A DNA stretch of 64,000 bases from Marsupella aquatica (Eukaryota > Marchantiophyta), in contig OZ316899.1 in NCBI GenBank assembly GCA_973895155.1, forward strand, positions 14,198,001 through 14,262,000. Direction: 5' to 3'. The translations under genes were made by a program, and so were the position numbers. Shown here one piece after another: positions 42,691 to 55,752 of the stretch. The notes beneath the pieces were generated by a model. That model did not search any database. It was not told the origin of the DNA and worked only from the letters and a program-made list of their open reading frames with translations. The first letter of the stretch is position 1; every line of letters begins with the position of its first letter.

Positions 42691-44560
42691 TGTATTTTAT
42701 TTAGATTTGAAATTATTTCAAAAAAATTCTAATTTTTAATTTATTAATAAAAAAATTCAATTGTGACAGGTATGGGAAGGTTAAAGGGTAGCTTGTGCAG
42801 GAACTTATTTTTAGAAGGGATGTATGGATAGATCTTAAAGTGTGGAAAAAATTATGTTTTAATAAACATTCAAAATTGATTGTCACTTTTTTTAGTTTAT
42901 AAAGGGTCCGTATCATGATTATAGTGGTACATGGTAAAGGGAGGTCTCCTTCATACTCTTGCATTGCTAGAGACCCTCCTTATTTTCTTTGTACTATTAA
43001 ATTCATTTGGTGCTTGGAACATTGGTCTCCAATTTCATTCACAAAAGAAATCATTCTTTCATGTTTTTCATTTTGGGGATATTGCAAATTTGAATGACTA
43101 CTATAATAAAAACAAGTAACATTTTATTATAGCTTTTGATATGGTCTTTGTAATCTAACCTATTTTTAATTATCCTATTTTAATTAAATTACTATCATTA
43201 TTATATTTTGCAATATTGTAATACTTATAATAATATATAGTATCATATATATTATGTACTTTTGTATTTCATGTGTATACCTCCTTGGTACTCATGCGTG
43301 TACATTCACTCTCTTGTTTTGTGTGCCCCATTGGTTCTAGCATTGGCTCCCTACTTTTGTCTCCCATTTGATTCCCCGTTTGTTTGGAATGTATTTATTA
43401 TTTTTTGGTGCACACTAAATTTAATATAACCTTTATTCCTTCTCTTTGACATTATTAATGCTTTTTGGACACTTCAAATTTGAATGACGACCACTTCATA
43501 AAAAGCGCAACCTTGTATTATAGTTAGGATTATAAAATCTCTACAAAAATAAGACTATGGCTTTTTATTGATTAGTAACACATACATTTGGAAAAAAGAA
43601 AACCAAATGTTTCTCCTCTCATGAAGGTGGTCTATATTAAGGCAGTCTCTTTTGAGCATGATTATTATGACTCTACACTTATGGGTTTTTTCCTGGTTTC
43701 CATTTGCCGTTAAAATTGATGAGAATTCTTTGTCAAGGGAAAAGATGTGTCCAAAAGTTATGTGAGTCTACTTAGATTTTCTTAATAGACCCACCTACCC
43801 ATTATAGCCACATGTCAACTCACCTTGAATTTCCAGTCACCTTGATATTAGAATTCTTTTATGGATGTTAGTGCCATAGTCTAGGTGTGGGTGGAAGCGC
43901 ATCCGTGTCCCAAGCTACAGGAGAGTCTTTATTCTTCCTTGCACCCAGTCTCATGGACATGAATATTTAGGCCTTAAATCCAAGGGTCATAATGAGTTCC
44001 CTCCAAAACTGCATTTTGTAAGCAGACAATAAGGAAAAAAGGGCGGGATTTAGGGTTTAGGGATTTAGGGTTTAGGGTTTAGGGTTTAGGATAAAAAATT
44101 AAAATTAAAAAAAGAAAAGAAAAAAGGGCGGGATAGTATATTATAGTGAGTAGATTTGTAATCAGTATGACTCTTCTTATGACACCGATGATCATGTGGG
44201 TACTTGATATAATGATATCTATGTCTAGGCATGGAGAGGAGTATTTCTTATGCATGGATTACTTCCTAGGGATGGATGGTACTATGCATAGATGGTCTAG
44301 GAAGTACTTCATTATTGTGCATTGGTATTCTGCAGTACTCTTTATTTCTTACTTGGAAAACGTGTCACCCTTTCCCTCACACTAAATATAATTCTATTTA
44401 TGTTTATTCCTTCTCTTTGGTCCATTCATTACTTTTTGGACACTGCAAATTCAAAAGACGACCACTGCATAAAAAGGCGGAACATTGTATTATAGTTCTT
44501 GATGATTGATGATTCGAATTGGTTACAGGAGTTGGGTTTGCGAGTGGAGGAGTTTGTTGA
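42691..44560. repeat. AT-rich region with a diverged ~120-bp repeat
   Basis: No gene. A sequence containing TTTTTGGACAC, CAAATTTGAATGACGACCAC, CATAAAAA and TTGTATTATAG occurs at about 43420-43530 and again at 44380-44500; a shorter related piece lies at 43070-43140. The copies are in the same orientation. Possible MITE or decayed LTR pieces. Confidence 0.5.
44049..44090 (+). repeat. Interstitial telomere-type repeat (TTTAGGG)n
   Basis: Six nearly perfect TTTAGGG units, with one inserted A after the second. This is the usual plant telomere unit. It lies within AT-rich sequence and is too short to be a chromosome end. Confidence 0.8.
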
Positions 44561-47500
44561 GGGCAAATGAACGATTGCAGTGTGACAATTAAGTAGAGGG
44601 CTGGCGCCTGGGCGTCTTTAAGGTTTAGAATTTGGGTTGGATGATCCTTTGAAGCCTTTACAGTGTCATTTTTGCTTCATTTGTTTGGTGTTGTTCTCTT
44701 CAAGAGCGGAGGCGGGTTGAGGAGCTGGCCATAGTGGACAATCTTGTGGTAGGCATTCAAGCGGCTCTCCACCCGGCACCAGCATTGGAAGCTATGAGGC
44801 TGCACCAAAGCTTGGACAATTTAGGTGAATGATGGAAGGACGTCGTGATGAAGTGCAAGGTAGGATCAGGGTGTGCGGCTCTGAGGCCAGCAAAGATTGC
44901 TCGATCCGCTGAGTCTAGTGGTTGAAACTCATTTTGCTATGAACTCATTATTAAACCACCCCGTCGACCCTGCGCGACACTCGCCCGAAAAGCCCGTGGC
45001 TCCCCCCACGTTATACTACTTAAGTAGGATAGGATAAGGCATCCCCAAAGGGTTGTGAGCTGGAGGGGTGTTTTGCAGCCCATCATCCACGGGAGGGTTT
45101 GGTTTTTAAGAAACATTTGCCTCACTACTATATATGGACTTTACTGTCTTGTAAGGATGGGCCTGGCAAATTTCTGCCTATAAATTCCATACCAACATCT
45201 TATTGCTAATCTGAGCACTGTACCCGAGTTGGATTCAGATAGAGAGATGGATATATGGTTTGCATCGATGATATATGATTTGCACGGTTGGGGTGGGGGG
45301 GGGGCGGTGTGGAGAGCCCAATTGGGGGTTTAGGGTGATGGGAAGGTGTGGTGTTGTTGTAACTTGGGTCGAAATTAGGACCTTGACCTTGTGTGTTTAC
45401 AACAGAACCCTAAAATGAACACATTCCCCCAATAAATGCCAAAACTTTTGCAATGGCCAAGTACAAGTTTTGAAATTGCAAATGGTCTACAAAGAAAATG
45501 CTCAAATGCTCGGCAAATAGTACTCTTTCTTGAGATGAAAAGTCGTAGCCCTATGTGAACCGTCTGACCACGACGACGACCCTTCGACAGCGACCACATG
45601 CAACTTTTAATGTAGAAAACAACCTATTGTTGTAGGCATTTGTGATGAGATTAGCTCCGTGAGGGTTTCATTCCAGGAGCCGCGTTCCCAGGTTCCTACT
45701 AAACCCTCATGTTCAGTTCGTGCAAATTTTCACTGAACGAGTGTACTTGACCTGTAGACTTCATCTGCCGCAGATTTGACCTCCAAACCTTTCTCATCAC
45801 GCGAGCCGGTAATTGGGCTATCATGCACAGCCCTGTTTTTGAGAAGGGCTTGATGAGATCAATTTCCCAACGTACACGCTCATATCTCGCTGGCCCTAAA
45901 CTGAATGATTCCTTCTACTGTAGCTCGATCTCTTGTACACACGTGGATGAATGTCTGCGGTACGGTTGTTCAGCCCCTTGTAGTCTCTGGAAAATGTCAC
46001 AAATAGGATGCAGACAGAGTTTGTGGATAACGGAGGAGGTCATTCTCCCCCCTTTTGCTTTGATCCGCTCCCTGTTTTCCCGTTTATTTTTCTCCCCTTC
46101 TTTTGGTCCTGATTTCTTCATTGCCTCAAATTTGCAAATGACCTACTGACTAAATCTCCTTTATTGTGCTTGTCTCCAAATTTGCAAGGGGATTGATTGA
46201 TGTTGAGGGCCGAAAAACAATGCCACTTAGCCAGGTGCGTGGATGGTTTGAACCGTCTGTACTATGGATCTTGGCTTGACCCTGGCAGAGTTATTTTAGA
46301 ACTCGTCGAGAAATGAGGTCAGTTCCGGCTTACCGTTTTTTTCTCAAGACAGGGTGCGCTACCTTTGACATTCCGGAAGAAGCCCCGCCCACTTTCATCC
46401 GGCCAAGATATAGGTCACGCCTATTGTGACGAGGCTTGATTCAAAGGAGATGTGAACAAAGTTAAGATACTCCGGAGGTATCGATGACAAAGATGAATAT
46501 GGAACCAGCAAAGGCGGTTGTTGGAGTGTAGTAGAAGAAGAACATTCAGAAGCAGTGCCATGGCGTTTAGGGTAGAGGATACCGCCGATGACCTGAGAAG
46601 TACAAATTTGGAGATTGATTGACCTACCTGGAGACTCGGAAGACAATAGCTCTGAAGCAGTCTGTATCAGAGACGTTTTCATATGGTTGAGGGGCAGGCA
46701 TTTAGGGTACCCCTCAAAACCGAAGGTGGATGATCCAGTTGCCTTCAGACTCACGGGAAGGTGGTTCGGAAGTGGGAACGAAAACCTTTAATTTTACATC
46801 AGTGGGAGGAAACGGAGACCAAACTGCCCCGAAACAGTATGTACAGAGAGAGTAACTTTCACCGAGCAACCTCTTCCCTTGTCTAGGTTGTTGAGTGACT
46901 GGAGGTATGAGCTGAACATGACAAAAACTTCGGCCCGCATCATAGCAGCATAAGCCCAGGAGTGTAAGAGGACAAACAATGAGGGAGTTGGAATCAGAAG
47001 GGAGGCTGGTACAGGAAATTACTTGTCCGGGTAAGGTAGGATGGAGCAAAGGAAGAGGTACAGATGTTGGAAAAAAGTTTTAGGGTCTAGGGTGCAAAAC
47101 TTTCAAATTTGCAAGGGAGAAACAGAGGGGTTTGAGAGAGGAGAGGCAATGGGCGTTATGTAATTATAGCATCAAAGGATGTACACGGTATGGTCAATGA
47201 AGACGACCCGAGTAGGAGAAGAAGTAGCTAGGGAGCTGAGTGTTGGAATGCAAAATGAAAATGAAGATTGAATTGCGACGAACGCGCATTTTAGGCGAGG
47301 GGAAAAAACAGATTTGTGTCTAGCTAGGCTACATATTCCAAACGTTATCCCAAAAAGAACATGGTATGTCGACCCAACCCCGAAACCCTATGAGAAAATG
47401 CAGCAGTGCAATAATGTGGGATGTGAGCGGACTACGCCGTGACTAGGGTAGATTATATACACTACGCCCGTGAGTGGGTTTAGGGTATACACACATGTTG

Positions 47501-47869
47501 CTATAGAGGACCGGTCCCAATTTTAGACTTGCCTGTTCATGGTATGCATCTGGGTATACTCAGGTTGTTCCAGTTTTGGTGACAGGTTGGATGTGTCGAA
47601 CGTACCGCCGGACGCTTGAAGGCACTTGTGTCACGCGATTGACATGGGTCTTAACACCAAAAACGTCACTATGGGTGCCAAAACCATCTCCTTGTACCTG
47701 AGGATCACGAAGGGATGTTGTGAAGGCCGGTAAACACCAGTTTATGCCCTTAACACCAGATTATCATAGCAAGACTCCGTCACACATCACCCAAGCTTAA
47801 TCCCTAAGAACCAAGGTTGGGAATCAGATCCAGTGCTCATGATAGTTCTGGTGAGAAGGGGTCTTCATA
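44561..47869. other. No recognised gene
   Basis: Long stretch with only short open segments. The largest, minus-strand 47049-46714 and 46754-46395, lack family motifs. A poly-G run lies at about 45294-45304. The plus strand at 46600-46860 holds two loosely similar segments (GGAGACTCGGAAGAC..., GGAGACCAAACTGCC...), perhaps an old duplication. No TE termini seen. Confidence 0.4.
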
Positions 47870-49110
47870 TCGGGCCCGTACACACAGGGCCTAGCGCTAT
47901 GGTGCGCATATGTCTATACGTATGCTTACTGTCATAGATATATTTCTATTCCGCCACCAGAATGTACCCATAAACCAGTGACTCCTGACTGATTCCCGGC
48001 TTAGGAACTTCTAAGCCATTGCCCCACCACTCTGCCATTCCACTCTCAGCAATCAGAGCTGTGACAGCCCTCACCCAACCCACTTCAATGCACCCGGTAC
48101 ACCTCTCAGTGGCGTTGCTAGTCGCATCATACACTCAGATTGCCTCACACACACACACACACATCCATGAGAGAAATGAGGCCTGAGAGGAAAACTCAAT
48201 TAGATTCAAAGATGTGCACAATAGTTCACTGAGAACACTTGATCAAAAAATAGGCCCCAAGGCTGTCTCCTCCAGATTGCGATGTGCTTGCCCCGCAAGC
48301 CCCGTGCTTGCCATGCAAGCTCAATCCTGAACCTGAGCCTGGCTCACTCCAGATTGCGACGATAGATTGGACTCGAACCAATCCCGTACTTGCCTTGCAA
48401 ACTCAATCCTGAACTCAACCTCCTTCACTGCACTTCATTCTTGGGGGCACGTACAGATCTCACACCTCCATTCAGAACGTCAAGTTACGCATGCACAGTT
48501 GACTTGACTTCAAAGCTGGTACCAGGCCTAACGACGATCTATCCCAGACTGCAATGAGGCCCGGCCTCACGCTTGCCCTGCAAGCTCAGCTCTGGCCATA
48601 AATCCCTTAGTGGTCTCTACCAGACAAAGGCCGGGACTCCCCATGGATCACGTAGCCTTGCCAGACTGAACTGTAAATGCTCCTCCTGCTGCCCCTCAAT
48701 CAGTGTCTCAGCCTTCCTAATGTGCTCACCGCAAATCACATTGACATCCTCCCCACAATTTACAATCACCAACACATCACCTATCACCAAGGCTCTGTAT
48801 CGGGGGAAAAGAACCCAGTTGTGTTGCCTACTAGAACGAGCCACAATCCAGCTTGCAAACCTGGCTAACTGTTGCTGTGAAGCGTGGCTGATTACTCCCT
48901 GAGTAATAGCACAACCAAGCTCTCCCCAACACACAGCTTCCAAGCCCAGCCTTCCTTGCATAGAGCTCCTCCCTGCTGCTCAATCCACGTGAGATCACAC
49001 AACTGAAGTTCCCCCCCCCTTGCCTCTACCGGGGGGCTGCTCTATATACTCTCATACTGAACCCAAACGGGTGGATACTACGCTGCTGGAGCCCCATCCC
49101 AGCCCTAACA
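47870..49110 (-). repeat. Degenerate LTR related to element B LTRs
   Basis: Follows the order of the 3' part of LTR4 on the same strand: stem-loop SL2 (47948-47963), SL1 (GGCTTAG-AAGTT-CCTAAGCC on the minus strand, about 47998-48017), a CA-repeat region (about 48148-48167, compare the CACACATA tract of LTR4), GGGACTCCCC (about 48631), and TTGCCTCTACCGGGGG (about 49020, compare 26290). No ORF survives. Internal duplications of CTTGCC..GCAA.CTCA occur at 48290-48600. Sequence is highly diverged, so boundaries are approximate. Confidence 0.55.
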
Positions 49111-49359
49111 GAGCCGCCACTATCTCTAACTACTTAACCCTAACTTGCAACTTTATTTCTATCTCGAATTGGCTATGTACTTCGGATTTGGCCCTCCTCC
49201 ATGGTTTTCGTGAGCTTGTGCCTCCTCTCCCAATTTCTCTATTCAACCATTTGCTGCGTGGATAGCAGCGTTGGAAGTGGCTTGAGCTCCTCTTTCCAAC
49301 GAGGTCAATTCTAGCCGATTTGGTCAAATACACAGAGAGTTATGCCCGGCAACCGAGAG

Positions 49360-49690
49360 AGGGTACTCACTGCTGCGCTAACCCGAGTTACATAGCTAAC
49401 CTAGCTATCCTATCTAACCCGAGTAGAGCTAACCCGTGGTCTTGGGTTAGGCCGCTACCCGCTATCCGCTAACCTAGGCTAAGCTGAGCCCAAACCCGAA
49501 CTTACTTATGCTAACCCAAGCCCGAGTTCAGTCTAACCCGGGATCAATCTAATCCGAACCCGGGTTAAGCCTAAGCTGAAGCTGTTCTTACTTGAGTTAA
49601 GCTGAAGCCGTGCTCACCTGAGCTAAGCCGTGGTCGAGCTTAGGTTAACCCGAAACCGAAGCCGAATCCGCTAATTCCGGTCACAAGTTA
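49360..49690. repeat. Degenerate short-unit repeat rich in CTAACCCGAG
   Basis: Many copies of variants of CTAACCCGAG / AAGCTGAAGC in irregular order. No coding capacity. It lies just beyond the degenerate LTR and may belong to it. Confidence 0.5.
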
Positions 49691-50340
49691 ACCCGTCACA
49701 CTAATCAGGCCGTATCTTCCTTAATACACCTCCGTTTCCCAAGTGTTTTATATCGATTTTACTCGCCTTGACCAGATCTTTCCAATGCTCTTTACAGATC
49801 CGGATTTGGTGACATATTGAAAGAGATATGGTCGCCGACCACCCGTGACATAGCTTTTATTTCCCTACTCTTAACGCCATGATTGCCCTTATTCTTGCCA
49901 TCTTGCTAATTGTTATGCAATATCAATAACTACTCCTTGCATACAACAACCTAGTTACTCAGATTATAGAATAAGGACCATGTCATCGGCGTCACAACTT
50001 GCAATTTAAAGAGTTGAGCCTCGGAGACAATCAAAAGATGGAAGATGTACAATAGGGGTGTAAGTCGTAAGCTGTACCAAGCTCCATGACTTGAATGTTG
50101 AATGAACCAATTCGTGTTGTGAAGGGATTTGCATGAATAATTGTTGGAGAGTGAGTGGTGGGAAGGTTTTTTTAATGGTGCGTGCGAAATGCTTGTAGTG
50201 AATGGCTAAAATTGAGTAGATCATGGGCTGCTTATGGGCTGCTTTGTAGACAACGTCATGTACCTCATACGTACAAGCAACAAATACAAAAGACATTTAG
50301 TGTTATTTTTCCTGTTCATACCTGCCCCACTCTTAACTTA

Positions 50341-50369
50341 CACTACTACATATTTGCCGTTTTTGCAAA
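50341..50369 (+). repeat. CACTA left terminal inverted repeat
   Basis: Starts CACTAC and shares CACTAC.ACA.A and TTTTGCAAA with the right end. Preceded by the TTA target duplication. Confidence 0.85.
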
Positions 50370-50720
50370 GGTCATTTACAAGGGGATAAACAAACCGCGA
50401 AGCGCCGTTCACCGTTCATCTTGCGATGCAAACCGCGACACTGACACCATCGCAACCACTATTTGCGAAACCCAAATCTTCGCAAATATTTGCGAAACCA
50501 AATATCTCCCAAAATGTTTCTTAACCTTTGAGCATTCTACTTAGTAGCGATGTTTACCGTTTCGCAAACAACTTGCGACGCCGAATGCATCGATAACGTT
50601 GCGATACTTCTGTAATCAGAAAACGGCTTGCGATGCAAAATTGATCGCAATACTGCAAAACTTAGAGAATTGCTACTTTGCGATATGGTATGGCTCGCAA
50701 AATCAAGGCGCCTCAGTGGT
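50370..50720. repeat. CACTA left subterminal repeat zone
   Basis: More than ten TTGCGA/TCGCAA-type motifs in both orientations. By analogy with En/Spm they are candidate TNPA binding sites. Confidence 0.7.
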
Positions 50721-50839
50721 TCTCTTTAGAGAAGGCTTGAGTTTTGGAAAGTTGAGATACGCATTGCTTCGGAATGTAGCGGTGGTGTTGAGATGGGATC
50801 TAGCGATGAGATGGGGATCGCTAATGTAGCCATGAGGTT

Positions 50840-51340
50840 AAGATGGGTGGGGGTTTGCAAAATGGTTTGGAAAATTGGTTTTGGGGTTTGTCAGATTTAG
50901 AAAGGGCATGGGACAAGGAATGGAGGAAGGAGGGTCAAGGAGAGAGGAGGGAGGAGGTACAAACAGTTTTAGGGAGGTACACTTTAGGAAGAAAAGGAGG
51001 AGGAAGGGTTGACTTAAGGGGGGACAAGGAACAAAGGGAGGAGGGCGGTTTAGGGTGCACAAGGAAATGAGGGAGAAGGGAGCGTACCTACCTACAGTTT
51101 AGGGAGGGAAAAGGAAAGGAGGGAGGAGGGAGGGAGGGTGGAAGGTATAGGTTTAGGAGGGGGACAAGCCAAGGAGAGAGGAGCATAGGTTGAGGACAAT
51201 GAAAGGTGGAAAAAATTGAGGGCATGTATAGGTTTTAAAAAGGAAGGGGTTGAGACAAGGGGAGGAGGGAGGTGGGTACAAGTACTAGAGAGAAAGGCTA
51301 GGGGGTGGGAGAAGGAAAGCTACGAGGAGGAATGACTACA
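50840..51340 (+). other. Purine-rich tract inside the CACTA element
   Basis: Plus strand dominated by GGGAGGA/AGGGAGG runs for about 450 bp, lying between the left subterminal repeats and the 3' end of the TNP2-like gene. No credible ORF. Confidence 0.5.
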
Positions 51341-51485
51341 AGCAACATGAGTTTTCTTTTCATAAAGTGTACCAAAAGGTGTGGGAGTGTACATAGGACT
51401 TTGGGGATGGAAGATGTAAAAAAGCCACATTTAAAATTGATATACTTACAAGATTGATTTGGGCAAACATAAATTTATTAATAAT

Positions 51486-54400
51486 TTAGAAACAGATATT
51501 TCTCCAACCAAGAAGAGAGATCCTCATATGTTCAAATCTAACTATATATCCACATAACATATATCCCTCAAACTTGGTCTTCATCCTCTTCAGGTTGGGA
51601 CACAACCAAAATATTTGGCTTTTCCCCAACAACTGAACGAGATCGTGGCACATATGTGATGACAAGTGACCATTCCTCTGGGTTTGGGGGGTATGGAATA
51701 TAGAAACATTGTTCCACATGACTTGGAAAAGTGAACGGCTATGATGTTTGCCAATGAGATGGCTGGAAACTAGTGGAGATGTCTTTAGCCGTGTAAATCC
51801 ACACTCATCTTGAAGCACGGTGGGATTGTTACCTGCAAGGTTCACTTTGAACCACTTGCACTTGAAGACATACTCTTCAAACTTTGATTGTGCATCATAA
51901 GAGATCACTAGGATCTCCTCTATCTTTCCATAATGTGGCACAACATCTCGAATAATATTTGTGTCATGGCGACTGCTGCGGGAATCTTGAGAGAATTGTC
52001 CTTGAACTCCACAATCAAAGGTACGACCCCTCTTCTCATCAAGGGAAGAAACCCTAAAATCCATCAAACCATAAGGACATGTTACAAAAATAGGCATAAA
52101 CATATAACAATTAATATCACATGCCAAAAAAATGTCTTTTCAATATATGTGGGTGCATTACACATAAATTACAATCATCATAGATGAAAGGTTACTAAGG
52201 TACTTGGAAATAACCTGAAATGTCTCCCTTGTGTCCACATTACCATCCTTGTTCTAACCATTCTCAAGGGACCATGAACAATGGTACGGACGTCATCTGT
52301 GATAGCTGGAAAATGTAATACATTCTTTCCCCTCGCTACCATGTCATCCACCTCAACCAACTTCTCCTTCATGTAGTCATGGTACTTTGGAAAGATCCTT
52401 GGTCTTCTACTGGTACTTTTGGCATCCTCATAGAAATCCCTCCATTCTTCCATGATAGTGCTGTTACTCAACATGAATGTGGTTAGTTGTTTCAACTCCA
52501 TTGGTGTCAACATGCGGGTTTTGATAGCACCTGTTAAACGATCCTCCTCATCTTCCCTCTCCTCTACCCAAGTACGGGGAGAGGTACGATCAATTGTGGC
52601 CAATATGTTACTGCAATAGAACATACTCTCTGCTGCCAAGTATCTTGTAGCCATGCTTCCCTCAACCCGTGCCCGGTTACGTACATAACCCTTTAATACT
52701 GCCATGTACCGTTCCAACCAATACATCCACCGACAATGCACAGGACCAGCAATGGCCACCTCATGAACAAGTAAATGCACTTGGCAATCAAAAAAGGAAG
52801 GAGGAAGGGCCTTTTCTAACTTGCATACCACCTCTGCTGCCAGTACCTCCATTCCCGGGATCTCTTCACAATATATCTCCTTAGAACATACCCATCTCAA
52901 TAGTTTTCCCAATGACCAAATGGCATCTTGCACTTCTGAACTTGCCAAACCTATTATGGCCACGGGCAATATATGCTGCAATAACCGATGATAGTCATGC
53001 GTCTTGAGATACATTGGCCACTTATAATTGTCCTCCATCCCAAAGGCTTTCCGGAGATTGGCACCATAACCAGTAGGAAACCGCATGCCTCCTATACGAT
53101 TCCTAAACTCCCTTCTCTGGCCAACAGGAAGCACCCATGGGGTTGAAGGTCGATGTTCTATCCCTGTGATAGGATCAATTGTGACCCATACATCTGGATG
53201 CATCTCAAGATCCTCACAAGCCTCCCTGAAGTTAGTGTCCTTTTCTCCATAGAAAGCCTTTATCAAAGCCTTTCTCACATTTCCCTCAATGTGCATGGGG
53301 TCTAATAGATGGCGGATCTTCAACTCTCCCCAATAAGGCAAAGTGGTTAATATACTCCATCTAGTCAACCCACTACCCTCAAATTGCATGGGATCCTCCG
53401 GTTTTGCCACTCTATCAGCCAAGTCTTTCCAATGTGCAAAAGTTGTTGGCTCTGGTATATCACGTTCATCACCAAAGGACATATCAATGGAGGAAAATAG
53501 TAGTGGGTCAAACCTCATCTGATGGCCCATTGGCAGAAACTTTGTATGCCCAAGATAAACAATCTTGTGAAGGTGTGATGAGTACTTGGCTATATCACCA
53601 AGACTTGGGCCACAAGTGGAGCAGCCTTGTAGCCTTGGGTTTACAACCCACTCACAAAGCCAAATCCTGGTCATATAGACACACATAATGTACAATTAGC
53701 ACATGGAAATGAGGGGATAACATGCATTATCATATCATGCTGGATGTAAACAAAAAAAAGTGTTGTAGTTTCATAGTTCTTACCTGGGTAGTCATGCATG
53801 GTCCACATACAAACCCCTTTTAGTTTAAAAACCCGTGGGGTACCCCCTGTAGTCTTTCAACCGTCATATGCCCATATTCCGTCCCATAATTTTTGGAGTT
53901 CCTCAACCACTAATGCCAAATAGGTGTCCATGTTCTTCACCTTCTTTGGCCCTGGGATAATCAAAGATAGCAATCAAAAGCCCTTTTTCATGGACAACCA
54001 TGGTGGAAGGTTGTAATTCATGAGAACCACCGGCCAAACTGATGTAGGTCTCCCCTTCCCTCCAAGTGAATGAGGGCTAACCCCATCTGATGCCAACCCA
54101 AGTCGCACATGCCGAGGGTCACGCTCAAAATCTGGCCATGTTGACTCCACATGTTTATGAGCAAGAGAGTCAACTGGTAATCGCATCACACCGGGCTCCG
54201 AACGATGCTTCTTGTGCCATACCATCAACTCGGCCAAGTCAGAACATCTATACATGTGCAACAAGCGAGGAATAATGGGGAACCAACGAACTGCTTTTCT
54301 TGGCACCTTCCCGGTTAGCATGTTTGGGTCATACCGTGGCTCATGACATACTGTGCATTCTGTCATATGGGCTTTGTCCCCATGAAATAATATGCAATCA

Positions 54401-54963
54401 TTCACACAGGCATGAATGATATGGTAATCCATGCCAATGGATGAGAGAATCTTCTTTGCATCCTTCCAAGTTCCATGCAACACATTCTCCAAGGGTAACA
54501 TCAAGTCATGACAATATTCAAATATGTCTGATAACATAGAATTGTTTGCCTTATGTTTGGCCTGAATGTTCAACAACCCCAAGATGGTTGACAAACGACT
54601 CAACCGAGCACCCTCAAAGATAGGTGTCCGGGCATGTTCCTCAGCCTCCTTCCATTGTTGTTGTCCCTCTGGAGTATGTTGTGGTCGTGGGTCATTTTGG
54701 GGGGCAGCTCATTCAACACTAATGTCAGGGACACCATCTTCAACATCAGCACCAAACCAATCAACCATGAAGTTATCCATGGCTCTGTCCTGATCATGCA
54801 TGACCTGGTCATCAGTCTGAGGTGTTGCTTCCTCATCACCATGATCACTTACATCATTACTTGATGAGGAATCATCCTCTGATGGTTCTCCCTCTTCTAG
54901 CATGCCCATCTCCCGATATGCTGCTCTCAACCTTCGTGGTAACATTTGTTGAGATGGTTGCAC
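51486..54963 (-). pseudogene. TNP2-like CACTA transposase gene, three exons, decayed
   Basis: Catalytic transposase of the CACTA family. Exon 1 (54963-53784) has an acidic N-terminus, then CVNDCILFHGDKAHMTECTV, CHEPRY, WFPIIPRLLHMY, RHVRLGLASDGVSP, WPVVLMNYNLPPWLSMK and SLIIPGPKK, all TNP2 hallmarks. Exon 2 (53666-52215) has LPYWGELKIRHLLDPMHIEGN and the DUF4218-type FDCQVHLLVHEVAIAGPVHC, RWMYWLERYM and GYVRNRARVEGSMA. Exon 3 (52053-51486) begins VSSLDEKRGRTFDCGV and matches the DUF4216 pattern (YGKIEEILVISYDAQ, VFKCKWFKV). Intron borders read CAG|GTAAGA...CCAG|G and CAG|GTTATT...TTAG|G. Damage: TGA at 54709-54711, near 53974 and near 53858, and a stop plus frameshift at about 53620-53645 where the CPxC motif is expected. 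Confidence 0.85.
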
Positions 54964-55214
54964 ATTCTACGCACATCACAACCAAAAAACCTCTTGATGT
55001 ACATTTCACCAGGTACAACAAAAACAAACTTCAGACCATTCATTCAAGACAAATTAACAATCAGTTTTAAGGATTGATTGCATGCATTCACATTAAGAAC
55101 TTAAGTGAAGGGCCACACCAAAATTATACTACTCCAAAATGAGGCCAGAGGACATGTATATAATGATAAGTGTGAAGTACACACAAGGTACAAGAGGATG
55201 TATGACATGGCTCC

Positions 55215-55752
55215 CTAATCCCACTCATAGTGTGTGAATAACTCATCTCCAGCTCTAATAGTCCTAGTGGCAAGAACTAAGCAATGGTCCTTATGATATG
55301 TCATTCCATATGGTGCCGACATTGGGCCATCAGTAAAAACCCACTCACAATTGGCCCTACGCTTGGGTCGAGTCCCCACAGTACTATTTATAAAGCCAGC
55401 AATATTCCCATTACTCCCAATCTTCCCTAAACTCTTTGATGATAGAGGCAATCCGTAATATTCCCTAAGACTCCCAATCTTTGATGATAGAGGCACACTT
55501 GCCAGTGAATGAACAAATGCCCCACCTACCCTCAACTAGTGTTCTTGATGGGTCATTGGGTGCTCGTGGCCTCCTCTTGGACTGGGGCCTGGACCGGGGT
55601 CTTCGTGTCTTAGTGGGCACATGAGACTGTTCCTCTTCAGTCCCATGATTTGTACTGATCCCTACACCCAAGGCTTGTGAAAGTGCATTGCCTATAGCAT
55701 CTAAAACTCCTTGTGATGGGACATAGGGTGGTGGTGTCACCGATCTACGCAT
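55215..55752 (-). pseudogene. SET-domain-like ORF carried by the CACTA element
   Basis: Minus strand, upstream of the TNP2 gene and inside the transposon ends. It is readable in two frames: 55752-55465 (basic, KTRRPRSRPQSKRRPR) and 55535-55215. The second contains GNIAGFINSTVGT, ANCEWVF and ATRTIRAGDELFTHYEWD, which follow the C-terminal SET pattern (N-I-A-x-F-I-N ... N-C-x-x-x ... A-T-R-x-I-x-x-G-[DE]-E-L-F-x-x-Y). The usual NHSCxPN is altered to NSTVGT...ANC, so methyltransferase activity is doubtful. The upstream half of a SET domain is only partly visible. It may be a captured host exon or an accessory gene of this CACTA lineage. A duplicated GATGATAGAGGCA lies at the frame break. Confidence 0.55.

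Noticed and set aside
46395-47049. Two minus-strand open frames of about 110-120 codons
   Set aside because: No domain, low-complexity composition and no homologous copy in the window; not supported as a gene.
49847-49862. GTGACATAGC near 49850, like the LTR end plus spacer of element B
   Set aside because: Only about 10 bases match, no primer-binding site follows, and the nearby degenerate LTR is on the opposite strand.
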